Positions 1-8,169 of a DNA stretch of 64,000 nucleotides are shown one piece after another. Made by a program: the position numbers and the translations under genes. The notes under the pieces are model-generated. The model saw only the letters and a list, made by a program, of their open reading frames with translations, did not search any database and was not told where the DNA came from. Position 1 is the first letter of the stretch; each line of letters begins with the position of its first letter. The stretch is from Chryseobacterium scophthalmum (GTDB lineage: Bacteria; Bacteroidota; Bacteroidia; Flavobacteriales; Weeksellaceae). The DNA is taken from assembly GCF_900143185.1 (NCBI RefSeq), contig NZ_FSRQ01000002.1, positions 620,001-684,000 of the forward strand, written 5' to 3'.

Positions 1-188
1 AGCATGGTATTAAAAGCGGCAGTGTTGATTATGAAATATTTGATTCATTAGGACGGACGATAAAAAAAGAAACAATAATGAATAAGGAAAATCAAATCAA
101 TGTTTCTGAACTCACGAAAGGAATTTATTACATTAGATTGTATAATAAAGGAAGTTTGGTTGGGCAACAGAAATTTATTAAATCTTAA
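1..188 (+). CDS. C-terminal end of a T9SS type A sorting-domain protein (partial)
   Basis: The frame is open from the window edge and stops at 186-188, giving about 61 residues. The visible part has the shape of a Por/T9SS type A C-terminal sorting domain: a beta-rich module with 'YEIFDSLGRTI', then 'ELTKGIYYIRL', ending in a basic 'QQKFIKS'. Such domains take proteins across the outer membrane and are removed or attached to lipopolysaccharide. The catalytic or binding part lies outside the window, so the protein's function cannot be given. A strong hairpin follows directly. The sorting-domain call is based on motif shape only. Confidence 0.75.
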   Translation, partial: HGIKSGSVDYEIFDSLGRTIKKETIMNKENQINVSELTKGIYYIRLYNKGSLVGQQKFIKS

Positions 189-201
189 AGATACTTAAGC
201 A

Positions 202-240
202 AAAGATCTTCTACTCAATGTAGAAGATCTTTATATTTTT
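202..240. terminator. Bidirectional intrinsic terminator
   Basis: A perfect 13-bp inverted repeat (202-214 and 220-232) with a 5-nt loop is followed by a T-rich run. On the other strand an A/T run also follows. It lies between the convergent T9SS protein tail and fabF and can serve both. Confidence 0.8.
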
Positions 241-255
241 AATGAAAATTTACAG

Positions 256-1497
256 CTAAGAAAATTTCTTAAAGACCAAAGTAGCATTATGTCCTCCAAA
301 GCCAAAGGCATTGCTTAATGCAAATTGAATGTTTTTTTCTTTTGCTTCGCCAAAAACAATATTTACATCTTTTGGAATATTTTCATCAATCTTATGAAGA
401 TTAATTGTCGGCGGAATAATTCCTTTTTCAATAGCTTTAATCGAAAGAATAGCTTCTGCTGCTCCTGCTGCTCCCAACAAATGACCGGTCATTGATTTTG
501 TGGCACTTAAATCTAAATTTTTACTTCCCTTAAATAATTTGCTGATTCCTTTTAGCTCAACCAAATCTCCAAGTGGGGTAGAGGTTGCATGAGGATTCAG
601 ATAATCAATATCTTCAATGTTTGCTCCGGCTTCATTTAATGCCAATTGCATTGCTTTTATTGCGCCAACTCCATCAGGATGAGGTGCGGTCATGTGATAG
701 GCATCTGCAGTCATTGCGGCTCCTACTAATTCTGCGTAGATTTTTGCTCCTCTTGCTTTTGCGTGTTCGTATTCTTCTAAAACCAAAGCTCCGGCTCCTT
801 CTCCCATTACAAAACCGTCTCGGTCTTCATCGTAAGGTCGGCTTGCTGTAGCAAAATCATCATTTCTTGTAGACATGGCTTTCATTACAGAAAATCCACC
901 AATTGAAGCAGGAGTAATTGCAGCTTCAGAACCACCACTAATGATTACTTTGGCTTTTCCTAAACGGATGTAATTGAAAGCATCCATCAAAGCTGTATTT
1001 CCTGTTGCACAAGCTGAAATCGTTGTGTAATTGATTCCTTGAAGACCAAACTTCATAGAAATCATTCCCGAAGCCATATTGGCAATAAATTTTGGAACGA
1101 AGAAAGGGTTGAATCTCGGATTCTGATCATTGGCTGCAAAATTCATCACTTCGCTTTCGAAAGTCCACATTCCGCCTTGTCCGGTTCCCCAGATTACGCC
1201 TGTATCGAAAGGATCCATTTTTTCAAATTCCAATCCTGAATCTTTTATCGCTTCTGCTGATGAATACATTGCGTATTGTGAAAACAGATCGCTTCTTTTT
1301 ATTTCGTTGTGATTTAAATATACTTTTGGATCAAAGTTTTTTACTTCACATGCAAAGTGTACTTTAAATTTTTCGGTATCGAAATGAGTGATTTTGTTTG
1401 CTCCACTCACTCCGTTGATGCTGTTTTGCCAGAATTCTTCAACATTATTTCCTAAAGACGTTACTGCGCCTAATCCTGTAATGACAACTCTTTTCAT
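256..1497 (-). CDS. fabF: Beta-ketoacyl-ACP synthase II (KAS II, FabF family)
   Basis: 413 residues, normal length for KAS II. It condenses malonyl-ACP with acyl-ACP in fatty acid elongation in the cytoplasm. The thiolase-fold triad is visible: Cys163 in 'SACATGNTA', His303 in 'NPHATSTPLGD' and His339 in 'TGHLLGAAGAAEA'. The first His motif reads NPHAT rather than the more common N-A-H-G-T. The gene is last in a tetR - thioesterase - fabF set, 84 bp after the thioesterase. There is no acpP or rnc beside it, which is the usual place of the housekeeping fabF in Bacteroidetes, so this may be a paralogue with a special role. That is inference. The start is ATG at 1497. Confidence 0.9.
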   Translation of the reverse strand: MKRVVITGLGAVTSLGNNVEEFWQNSINGVSGANKITHFDTEKFKVHFACEVKNFDPKVYLNHNEIKRSDLFSQYAMYSSAEAIKDSGLEFEKMDPFDTGVIWGTGQGGMWTFESEVMNFAANDQNPRFNPFFVPKFIANMASGMISMKFGLQGINYTTISACATGNTALMDAFNYIRLGKAKVIISGGSEAAITPASIGGFSVMKAMSTRNDDFATASRPYDEDRDGFVMGEGAGALVLEEYEHAKARGAKIYAELVGAAMTADAYHMTAPHPDGVGAIKAMQLALNEAGANIEDIDYLNPHATSTPLGDLVELKGISKLFKGSKNLDLSATKSMTGHLLGAAGAAEAILSIKAIEKGIIPPTINLHKIDENIPKDVNIVFGEAKEKNIQFALSNAFGFGGHNATLVFKKFS

Positions 1498-1581
1498 AGG
1501 TGGTCGTTTATATTTTTTAAGTCATTTAAAATCACAATTTTTACTGTTTATAAAAGATATTCAGTAATGATGATTTTATAT

Positions 1582-2007
1582 TTAGTTATTAATTTTAAAT
1601 AGATTTGAGGTTCCTCTTGCGATGAGTCTTGTTTTGTCTGCATTCCAAATCTCACATTGTGCATTCACAAACTGTTTTCCTCTTTTAATGATTTTTGTTT
1701 CGGCTACAATAGTATCATTTTCTTTTGCCGTTGAAAAATAATCGATGCTGTTATTTACAGTTACAATAAAGTTTTTTTCGTTTAAAGAAAACATCGTTGC
1801 CCCAATAATATCGTCCATAATTGCTGCCGTTACTCCGCCGTGCATGTTTCCCATCGGGTTTAGCCATTCTTCTCTTACGGTATACTGAAATTCAATTTGA
1901 CCTTCTTCAGCCGAAATAACCACAGGATTCAGCCATCTCATAAAAGGAGAAGGAGATGCGGTAAATTCTTTTCCGACAAATGATTTTAATGCCTGTAATT
2001 TATCCAT
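1582..2007 (-). CDS. PaaI-family hotdog-fold thioesterase
   Basis: 141 residues, typical of single-domain hotdog thioesterases, which hydrolyse acyl-CoA or aryl-CoA esters. The active-site helix motif 'GNMHGGVTAAIMDD' is at residues 53-66, with the HGG turn at 56-58 and Asp65 in the catalytic position. It lies 10 bp after the tetR stop codon and before fabF on the same strand, which suggests one transcript concerned with acyl-thioester metabolism. The true substrate cannot be read from sequence. There is no signal peptide, so it is cytoplasmic. Confidence 0.85.
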   Translation of the reverse strand: MDKLQALKSFVGKEFTASPSPFMRWLNPVVISAEEGQIEFQYTVREEWLNPMGNMHGGVTAAIMDDIIGATMFSLNEKNFIVTVNNSIDYFSTAKENDTIVAETKIIKRGKQFVNAQCEIWNADKTRLIARGTSNLFKINN

Positions 2008-2017
2008 ACCATTTATT

Positions 2018-2629
2018 TTATAAAGGATTTTTTTTAATTTCTTGGTCGATGAGTATTAAAATTCTGTCTAAAGCAAGATTTAAATGTTTCTCGTCGCCTG
2101 TTGTTTTTGAAAGCAAAATTCCGCCTTCAATAAGAATAATGAAAAGTGAAGCGTATTGTTCCGGATCTATTTCCTGACTGAACTCATTATTAGTTTGTCC
2201 GGTTTTAATAATTTTAGAAATAGTTTCTGTCCAGTCTTGGAAAGATAATTTTACCTGATTGTTTAATGCGGGGAAAGTGTCATCAGATTCCGTTGCTGCA
2301 TTCATTAGAGGGCAACCGCCATGTAGAAAAACCAACTGCCAGTTTTTTCGGTAAAAAGACACAAAAGCGTATAGTTTATCAGACATTGTCGGAAACTCTT
2401 CGCTGAATGATCTCATTAAACTTTTTTTGAGAATTCCCGAATTGTATTTATAAACTTCGAGTGATACTTCGTCTTTGTTTTCAAAATTTCCGTAGATGCT
2501 GCCTTTGGTAAGGCCAGTTGCTTCAGTAATGTCGGATAAAGACGTAGCAGTATAACCTTTGGTATTAAACAAAGTTGCCGTTTTTTCAATAATGAATTGT
2601 TTTGTCTTTTCTGCTTTTGACATCTTCAA
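2018..2629 (-). CDS. TetR/AcrR-family transcriptional regulator
   Basis: 203 residues. An N-terminal TetR helix-turn-helix is visible at about residues 10-55, including 'GYTATSLSDITEATGLTKGS' followed by 'IYGNFENKDEV'. The rest is an all-helical ligand domain with no recognisable specificity. The gene leads the thioesterase-fabF set. A palindrome just upstream of its start is a likely operator, so autorepression is plausible. The ligand might be an acyl-CoA or a toxic compound; that is inference from the neighbours. A HGGCPL stretch in the C-terminal domain is common in YxaF/LmrA-like TetR regulators. Confidence 0.88.
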   Translation of the reverse strand: MKMSKAEKTKQFIIEKTATLFNTKGYTATSLSDITEATGLTKGSIYGNFENKDEVSLEVYKYNSGILKKSLMRSFSEEFPTMSDKLYAFVSFYRKNWQLVFLHGGCPLMNAATESDDTFPALNNQVKLSFQDWTETISKIIKTGQTNNEFSQEIDPEQYASLFIILIEGGILLSKTTGDEKHLNLALDRILILIDQEIKKNPL

Positions 2630-2651
2630 AAATCAACGTACAAATATACGT

Positions 2652-2673
2652 AAATATACCGATTGGTATATTT
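2652..2673. promoter_or_regulatory. Probable TetR operator
   Basis: A perfect inverted repeat with 9-bp arms, AAATATACC at 2652-2660 and GGTATATTT at 2665-2673, separated by GATT. It starts 22 bp upstream of the tetR start codon. Length and symmetry fit a TetR dimer site. Binding is inferred, not shown. Confidence 0.65.
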
Positions 2674-2735
2674 TTTTTAAACTTAAAATTTTATTAATTT
2701 ATTTGTTGAAATTTAAAACTAAGACTTGAGGTTTT

Positions 2736-2787
2736 GGCTAAAGCCAATTGGCTTGATTTTAAATTGAAAAACGGGCTAAAGCCCGTT
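2736..2787. repeat. Paired GGCTAAAGCC palindromes (REP-like)
   Basis: Two related hairpins share the core GGC-TAAA-GCC. The first is at 2736-2745 and runs into the palindrome AAGCCAATTGGCTT (2741-2754). The second, AACGGGC-TAAA-GCCCGTT, is at 2770-2787. Both are GC-rich inside an AT-rich spacer of nearly 290 bp between tetR and osmC. They look like dispersed intergenic palindromes rather than a terminator, because no clear T-run follows. Confidence 0.5.
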
Positions 2788-2874
2788 CCTATTGATGATA
2801 ATACCTATTTTATTTTTTTTCAAGCAGAAATTTAAGCTTATTATTAACGATTGAGATGTGAAAAATATTTACCT

Positions 2875-2895
2875 AGATTCCTACGGAATGACAAA
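2875..2895. repeat. Half-copy of a palindromic repeat also found at 57069-57137
   Basis: The 21 bases here (containing ATTCCTACGGAATGAC) are exactly the reverse complement of the left arm of the long inverted repeat at 57069-57137. The partner arm is missing here, so this is a truncated copy. The two copies are 54 kb apart, which marks this as a dispersed element. Confidence 0.6.
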
Positions 2896-2916
2896 AAGAG
2901 TGTTTTAATTTTGTAC

Positions 2917-3336
2917 TTAGTTTGCCAAAGTAGCATTCAAGCTAATTTCAAAACTAAAAGCCTGACTTACAGGACAGCCTTCTTCAGCGATTTTCGCATA
3001 CTTTTGAAAATCTTCTTCAGAAATTCCAGGGATTTTAGCTGTTAATGTCAATTCAGATTTAGTGATTTTTCCTGCTGCAGGATCTAATGTGATTACTGAT
3101 TTTGTGGTTAATTCTTCTGGTGTAAAGCCGGCTTGAGTCAATTCTGCACTCAGTTTCATGGTGAAACATCCTGCGTGAGCTGCAGCCAATAATTCTTCAG
3201 GATTGGTTCCAACTCCATCCTCGAAACGACTTCCGAAAGAATATTGAGTTTGATTTAAAGTGGTGCTTTGCGTTGTGATATGTCCTTTTCCTTCTTTTAC
3301 GGTACCGTTCCAAACGGCTGTTGCGTTACGTTTCAT
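2917..3336 (-). CDS. osmC: OsmC-family peroxiredoxin
   Basis: 139 residues from ATG at 3336 (start 'MKRNATAVWNG'). OsmC/Ohr proteins are thiol peroxidases that reduce organic hydroperoxides. Both redox cysteines are present, one in 'AAHAGCFTMKL' and one in 'EEGCPVSQAF'. 'GTNPEELLAAAHAG' is typical of the OsmC rather than the Ohr branch. An in-frame ATG at 3375 would add 13 residues, but it lies upstream of a Bacteroidetes -7 box at 3365-3372, so the later start is preferred. The gene stands alone and faces the TonB receptor gene's 3' end. Probably a stress-response gene. Confidence 0.88.
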   Translation of the reverse strand: MKRNATAVWNGTVKEGKGHITTQSTTLNQTQYSFGSRFEDGVGTNPEELLAAAHAGCFTMKLSAELTQAGFTPEELTTKSVITLDPAAGKITKSELTLTAKIPGISEEDFQKYAKIAEEGCPVSQAFSFEISLNATLAN

Positions 3337-3364
3337 ATTAAAATTTTTGATGTTTAATTTAACA

Positions 3365-3372
3365 TAAAGATA
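3365..3372 (-). promoter_or_regulatory. Candidate -7 box for osmC
   Basis: On the minus strand the sequence reads TATCTTTA, seven of eight matches to the Bacteroidetes -7 consensus TAnnTTTG. It lies 28 bp upstream of the chosen osmC start. No clear TTTG -33 box was seen. Confidence 0.45.
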
Positions 3373-3481
3373 CAAAAAAGCATGATTTCATAATCATTAA
3401 ATTATCGAAACCATGCCTTTTTAATTTGAGAATTTGAAAATGAGTTAATTTGGAAATTACACAAACCTCTCAATATCAAAT

Positions 3482-6175
3482 TTAAAATGTTACATCAAAC
3501 CCAACGTAAAAGTTAGCTTTCATAATGGGTGCGTAAACCATTCCGCCATCAAAATAATTTCCGAAAGGATTTCTAAAATCCATAATCGCATTTTCTTGGT
3601 GATAAGAAGTTAGGTTTTCACCTCCTAAATAAGCTCTTAATTTTTTATTGAAATTTCTAGAAATCTGTGCATTCAAAACTGCATAAGATTCAGAATACAT
3701 CGGCAATTGGAATTCTGCCGGATTGGTGGAAGTATTTGGAAGTCTTTGTTTTCCAACCCAATTCAATGTTGTATCAAAGCTCCAGAATCCTTCGTTTTTA
3801 TTTTTATTGGTAGCATAAGCTAAGTTGACAAAACCTCTGTGCTTTGCCATAAAAGGAACTTCACGTCTTCCGTCCAAATAATCTGCCTGAACATCATAAT
3901 ATTTGTATGCCAATCTTACATCAAAATTTTTGAAAGGAGTAAAATCCCACTGTGTTTGGAATGAGTTGGCAAAAGATTTTCCATCTAGATTATAAAACGT
4001 CAGTTGCTGAGGCGAACGGTCAAGATCTACCAAAACCTGATCCTGGAAATCTGTTCTGAAAAAGTCGGCAACAATAGTAGATTTTTTACCGAAAATTTTA
4101 AATTCCTGTTGTAAACTCGCTCCGTAATTCCATGCAATTTCTGGTCTCAAACCATAAATATCTCCGCCGTTTTGTAAAATCTGAATATTTCTGTTTGATG
4201 CAAAATATTGTTGGCTTTCAGCAAAAATATTCGCTGTTCTGAAACCTCTTCCCGCAGAAAGTCTAAAAATAGTTTGCGGAGTAAAATCATATTTGAAATT
4301 CAATCTTGGTGTAAACTGTGTTCCTGCCAAGTTGTGAAAATCTGCTCTTGCGCCCGCAACTAAAGTATATTTTAAGCCTGTTAAAGTATATTCAGCAAAA
4401 ACTCCCGGAACAATTTCGTTTCTTTTAAAGTTATCCACTAAATAATTTTCTTCATAACCATCGTATAAGAAACTCGCTCCAGCTTTGTATTTATGATTGG
4501 TATTTCCTAAAATACTTTCAAAAATCAAATTAGAATAATAAGTGTGTTGCTGCCCTGAATAATTTCTCAAACCGAAAAAGCTGTCTTGCTGATGATACAC
4601 ATATTGATTCATCCAGCCCAAACTTTGGTAAGGTTTCCCTTTAAAAACATATCCTGTTTTGTTCCAAACCTGAAATCTTGAAATATCAATTCCAACACCG
4701 TAAAGTGACTGCTCACTTTGAGGAAGTTTTTTATCAAATCCTATTTGTCCTGCAGTTCGTTCATCTTTTATAAAATTAATTCCGAAATGCGATCCAAAAC
4801 CAGAACGCTCCAAGTCGTTATAATTCAATAAATAAGCTGCATTGATCTGAGTTCCTTTCGGACGGTCAAGAAAATTGTCATCATTCATATCGGTGTCTCC
4901 AAAAGTTCCGTTTCCATGAAGGAGAAAAGTTTGAGACCATTTATCATTGATTGCTGCTACGTGCGTGACATTTGCTTCGGCTCTTCCATTGAAATCGGCA
5001 AAAAGGTTTAATGAAGTTTCAGGTGTTTTAGAATTCTTAATAAGTTCTGTGTTGATTTGCCCTGTAATACTTTCATAACCGTTGGTTACTGTACTTCCTC
5101 CTTTTGTCAGCTGAATGCTTTCAATCCATCTTCCTGGAATGAAATTTAATCCGTAAGCAGAAGCCAAACCTCTGATTTCGGGTAGTAATTCTTTGGTTAA
5201 ACTCGTGTATTTTTGGTCTAAACCTAACATTTTAAGCTGTTTCGTTCCCGTTACCGCGTTACTGAAAGAAACATCAACAGTTGCGTTGGTTTCAAAACTT
5301 TCAGACAAATTACAACAAGCTGCTTTTAAAAGCTCTTTAGAATCGATATTAAATACCAAGCCAGCTTCTTTTTTACTGATAGAAGTTGCAGCTTTTGTGG
5401 CAGTAATGGTTACTCCTTCTATGTTTTTTTCACCGGTTGTATGAGAACTGTGATTAGAAATTTCTGTGTTGGCTTGTTTTTCTGCAAATTCCTTTTCGGT
5501 TTCGTTAGAGTGTACTTTTTCGTTTTTTTCTCCAAATTCGATATCACGGTCGTAAAGACAACATCCCGGCAATTTTTTGTAAACATCATCAGTTGTTTTG
5601 TACTTCTCATTATCATGACCTACTTCTGCAATTTTTTTTAGAATTTGGTCTGCAGATGTTTTAGAAGAGTCAAAGTTTAACGTTACTGTTTGTTTTTCAG
5701 CGCTCCATTCTGCTGAATTTGCTCCGGCAGATTTTGCTGCTTTTTCTATTCTTGCTTTACATGATTCGCAATTTCCTTTCACGAAAAATTCGTTTTCACC
5801 TTTAGAGTGATTGTGATTTTCTACGTTCGAATTTTCCGTTTTTAAGTCTCTGTCGTAATGACAACATCCCGGAAGTTTCTCATATGTTTCATCAGGAGCT
5901 TTGAATTTTTCATTGTCATGACCCGCTTCTGCAACTTTTTTTAGAACTTCTTCGGGTGAAACTTTTTCTGAAGTTTCGATGGTAAGCGTTTGTGAATCTA
6001 TTGAATATTGTGCTGATTTTGCACCTGCTTTTTTGGCAGTTGTTTCTATTCTCTCTTTGCACATTTCGCAGTTTCCTTTTACCTTAAACTGATTTTTAGA
6101 AAGGTTTTGAGCTGATACAAATGTTGCGAATAGTAAGAATGCGCCAAGGATTGCCTTGGTAAAATATAATTTCAT
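3482..6175 (-). CDS. TonB-dependent receptor with two N-terminal heavy-metal-associated (HMA) domains
   Basis: 897 residues. A signal peptide (about 1-22, ending FVSAQ) is followed by two HMA-like modules: 'GNCEMCK' (Cys36, Cys39) and 'GNCESCK' (Cys136, Cys139). Each is followed about 65 residues later by 'LPGCCxYDRD' (Cys104-105, Cys205-206). A His-rich linker leads to a plug domain (about 255-400) that itself has an Ala-Cys-Cys at 286-288, then a 22-strand-type beta-barrel ending in Phe. This is an outer-membrane active transporter. The CxxC and CC pairs point to a soft metal such as copper, handled in the periplasm; this is inferred. It is the last gene of a three-gene set with a Cys-rich protein and a His/Cys-repeat lipoprotein. 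The two modules are internal duplicates. Confidence 0.88.
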   Translation of the reverse strand: MKLYFTKAILGAFLLFATFVSAQNLSKNQFKVKGNCEMCKERIETTAKKAGAKSAQYSIDSQTLTIETSEKVSPEEVLKKVAEAGHDNEKFKAPDETYEKLPGCCHYDRDLKTENSNVENHNHSKGENEFFVKGNCESCKARIEKAAKSAGANSAEWSAEKQTVTLNFDSSKTSADQILKKIAEVGHDNEKYKTTDDVYKKLPGCCLYDRDIEFGEKNEKVHSNETEKEFAEKQANTEISNHSSHTTGEKNIEGVTITATKAATSISKKEAGLVFNIDSKELLKAACCNLSESFETNATVDVSFSNAVTGTKQLKMLGLDQKYTSLTKELLPEIRGLASAYGLNFIPGRWIESIQLTKGGSTVTNGYESITGQINTELIKNSKTPETSLNLFADFNGRAEANVTHVAAINDKWSQTFLLHGNGTFGDTDMNDDNFLDRPKGTQINAAYLLNYNDLERSGFGSHFGINFIKDERTAGQIGFDKKLPQSEQSLYGVGIDISRFQVWNKTGYVFKGKPYQSLGWMNQYVYHQQDSFFGLRNYSGQQHTYYSNLIFESILGNTNHKYKAGASFLYDGYEENYLVDNFKRNEIVPGVFAEYTLTGLKYTLVAGARADFHNLAGTQFTPRLNFKYDFTPQTIFRLSAGRGFRTANIFAESQQYFASNRNIQILQNGGDIYGLRPEIAWNYGASLQQEFKIFGKKSTIVADFFRTDFQDQVLVDLDRSPQQLTFYNLDGKSFANSFQTQWDFTPFKNFDVRLAYKYYDVQADYLDGRREVPFMAKHRGFVNLAYATNKNKNEGFWSFDTTLNWVGKQRLPNTSTNPAEFQLPMYSESYAVLNAQISRNFNKKLRAYLGGENLTSYHQENAIMDFRNPFGNYFDGGMVYAPIMKANFYVGFDVTF

Positions 6176-6285
6176 TTTGTTTAAAATTTAGATTAATTGA
6201 ATTAATGTAAGATTCTAACAATGTAAATAGTCTTATAATCATTGGACGATTGGTAAAGTGATAACATCGTTAAATTAATTTTTAA

Positions 6286-6648
6286 TTAACCTAGTTTAGG
6301 CGGTTGCCAGATTTCTTTTAAACCGTTTGAAATGTAAGGATCAGCGTACTGAACCTGAATTTTTGAGATTGTTTTGAATGAGGGAATTCCCCAAGTATTG
6401 TTTTTCGCAAAATTATTTTCTACGAAAGTGTTGCAGGTCATGCAAGAAGAGCAACAATCATCATTACATGATTTATGTTTGCTTTTACCGTCTTTAGAAT
6501 TATGGTTGTCGTGGCTTTTTTCACAACACGACATTTTAGATTCAGATTTGCAACAATTTTCCTTTGAAGCCTGAGCATAAAAATTATCTTTAGGAATTAA
6601 AAAAATTCCCAAACAAAAGATAATTAATAATAGCTGTATCGGTTTCAC
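6286..6648 (-). CDS. Small secreted Cys-rich protein (HYC_CC_PP-like)
   Basis: 120 residues with a hydrophobic signal peptide (about 1-26, ending FYAQA). The mature part is rich in Cys, Lys and His: 'ENCCKSES', 'MSCCEKSH', 'NDDCCSSCMTC'. It ends in 'EIWQPPKLG'. Length, the CC pairs and the Pro-Pro end resemble the small HYC_CC_PP proteins that sit before TonB receptors in Bacteroidetes, but the match is from memory and partial. The clustered thiols suggest metal binding in the periplasm or at the cell surface. It is 22 bp after the lipoprotein gene and 110 bp before the HMA-TonB receptor, so probably cotranscribed. Confidence 0.7.
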   Translation of the reverse strand: MKPIQLLLIIFCLGIFLIPKDNFYAQASKENCCKSESKMSCCEKSHDNHNSKDGKSKHKSCNDDCCSSCMTCNTFVENNFAKNNTWGIPSFKTISKIQVQYADPYISNGLKEIWQPPKLG

Positions 6649-6670
6649 AGTGCAAATTTACAAAAAATAA

Positions 6671-7282
6671 TTAAAGTGGTGCACCTACTTGTTTTGCGCA
6701 GTCATGCCAAGGTTGACCATGCGCAGGATTATTTTTTGGTTTTGGTCCTGTATTGGCAACTACCGGTTGCGGAGTTGGAGTTGGTTGTGGAGCTTGTACA
6801 GGAGTAGTATTCTGAGCTGTAGGTTTACTATTCAAAGGTTGTCCAACAGCAATGTCGCATCTATGACCAGGTTCTCCGTGTGGAGGATTCATTCCTGGAG
6901 CTGTTTTTACAGGTTGACTATTTTGAGTAGGCTTTACAGAATTTGGGTCAATCTGAATGGTGTTGTTACCATTTACCTGAACGGCTTGAGGTGCAGAATT
7001 TTGCGCTGCAGGAGCGCTGTTTAAAGGTTGACCAACAGGGATTTCACATCTGTGACCTGGTTGTCCATGAGGAGGATTCATTCCTGAAGCAGTGACCATT
7101 GTAGAACCGCTGGAAGTTTTTATTCCTGCCTGATCAATTAAAGAAGGTTTTGGAGTATTATTCATTGCAACATTGGGTTGCTGAGCTCCATTTTCATCTT
7201 TTAAATATGTTGGTTTTTCGTCTTTTTTACATGAAACAGCAATTAAAGAAGTTGCCAAAAGCCCAAAAAGTAAATTTTTCAT
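6671..7282 (-). CDS. Lipoprotein with three NPxHGxPxHxC repeats
   Basis: 203 residues from ATG at 7282; a longer in-frame start at 7342 would put 20 residues in front of an evident lipoprotein signal ('MKNLLFGLLATSLIAVSC', lipobox Cys18). The mature part is Pro/Asn/Gln-rich and holds three repeats: 'NPPHGQPGHRCEIPVGQPL', 'NPPHGEPGHRCDIAVGQPL' and a diverged last copy 'NPAHGQPWHDCAKQVGAPL' at the C-terminus. Each has two His and one Cys, a plausible metal site. I do not know a characterised family. It heads the operon with the Cys-rich protein and the HMA-TonB receptor. A role in capturing metal at the envelope is inferred. Confidence 0.8.
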   Translation of the reverse strand: MKNLLFGLLATSLIAVSCKKDEKPTYLKDENGAQQPNVAMNNTPKPSLIDQAGIKTSSGSTMVTASGMNPPHGQPGHRCEIPVGQPLNSAPAAQNSAPQAVQVNGNNTIQIDPNSVKPTQNSQPVKTAPGMNPPHGEPGHRCDIAVGQPLNSKPTAQNTTPVQAPQPTPTPQPVVANTGPKPKNNPAHGQPWHDCAKQVGAPL

Positions 7283-7371
7283 AATTAGATTTCTATTTTT
7301 CCTGACAATGGTTTTTGAAGTTTTGTATTTACTTTTATTCAAAGTTTAGAATTTTACATCAAAAAATGCCC

Positions 7372-7416
7372 TGAAAAACAAAATTAGCAAAACATTTTGA
7401 ATTGTTTTGCTAATTT
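7372..7416 (-). terminator. Intrinsic terminator after the response regulator
   Basis: A perfect 14-bp inverted repeat (7381-7394 and 7403-7416) with an 8-nt loop. On the minus strand it is followed by a T-rich stretch. It separates the two-component genes from the metal-related genes downstream, which therefore probably have their own promoter between 7283 and 7372. Confidence 0.75.
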
Positions 7417-7446
7417 GAATTTTTATGTTGCTATTTTAACGTTCGG

Positions 7447-8133
7447 TTAGTTCTTAACCAAAAGTCTGAAACCTTCACCGTGTACGTTGATGATTTCTAA
7501 ACCTTCATCGTCTTTCAGCAATTTTCTAAGTTTGGCAATGTAAACGTCCATACTTCTTGCTGTAAAATAGTTTTCTTTTTTCCAGATTTTTCTCAATGCT
7601 AAATCTCTAGGCATAAAGTCGTTTCTGTGAAGACAAAGTAATTTTAAAAGTTCATTTTCTTTAGGCGAAAGTTTGTATTCGTTATCACCAACTCTCAATT
7701 GTCTCAGCATAGAATCGAAGAAAATGTTGCTGATTTTAAATTGCTCCTGCTCTTCGTTTTCCAAAGTAGAGCTTCTCTGAAGAATCGCTTTAATTTTGTA
7801 TAAAAGCAATTCGGTATCAAATGGTTTTGTGATGTAGTCATCTGCTCCCAACTGATATCCTTTCAAAATATCTTCTCTCATGTTTCTTGCGGTCAAGAAA
7901 ATGATCGGTGTATTTTTATCAATCTTTTTTACATCTTCAGCTAATGAAAAACCGTCTTTTTTAGGCATCATCACGTCGAAAATACAAATGTCAAATTCAC
8001 TCTCTGTAAATTCTTTTAAACCTTGTTCACCATCTACTGCAAGGGTAACCTCAAAATTGTTTATCGTAAGATAATCTTTCAGTACTGCACCGAAACTCTG
8101 ATCGTCTTCTACTAATAATATCCTGTTGCTCAT
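7447..8133 (-). CDS. OmpR-family DNA-binding response regulator
   Basis: 228 residues. A receiver domain (about 3-118) has the acidic pair 'VEDD', the phosphoacceptor Asp53 in 'CIFDVMMPKKDG', Thr81 and Lys103 in 'ITKPF'. A winged-helix Trans_reg_C domain (about 133-226) follows, with 'LSPKENELLKLL' and 'RSMDVYIAKLRKLL'. It lies 36 bp after the histidine kinase and is its evident partner. Overall it resembles the RprY-type regulators common in Bacteroidetes. Target genes cannot be read from the sequence. Confidence 0.92.
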   Translation of the reverse strand: MSNRILLVEDDQSFGAVLKDYLTINNFEVTLAVDGEQGLKEFTESEFDICIFDVMMPKKDGFSLAEDVKKIDKNTPIIFLTARNMREDILKGYQLGADDYITKPFDTELLLYKIKAILQRSSTLENEEQEQFKISNIFFDSMLRQLRVGDNEYKLSPKENELLKLLCLHRNDFMPRDLALRKIWKKENYFTARSMDVYIAKLRKLLKDDEGLEIINVHGEGFRLLVKN

Positions 8134-8169
8134 ATGTTTTTATATTTTATTATTTGTTTAAATTATTTT

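Noticed and set aside
585..851. Leu-rich 88-aa frame opposite fabF
   Set aside because: Antisense shadow of fabF; composition is an effect of the codon use on the other strand.
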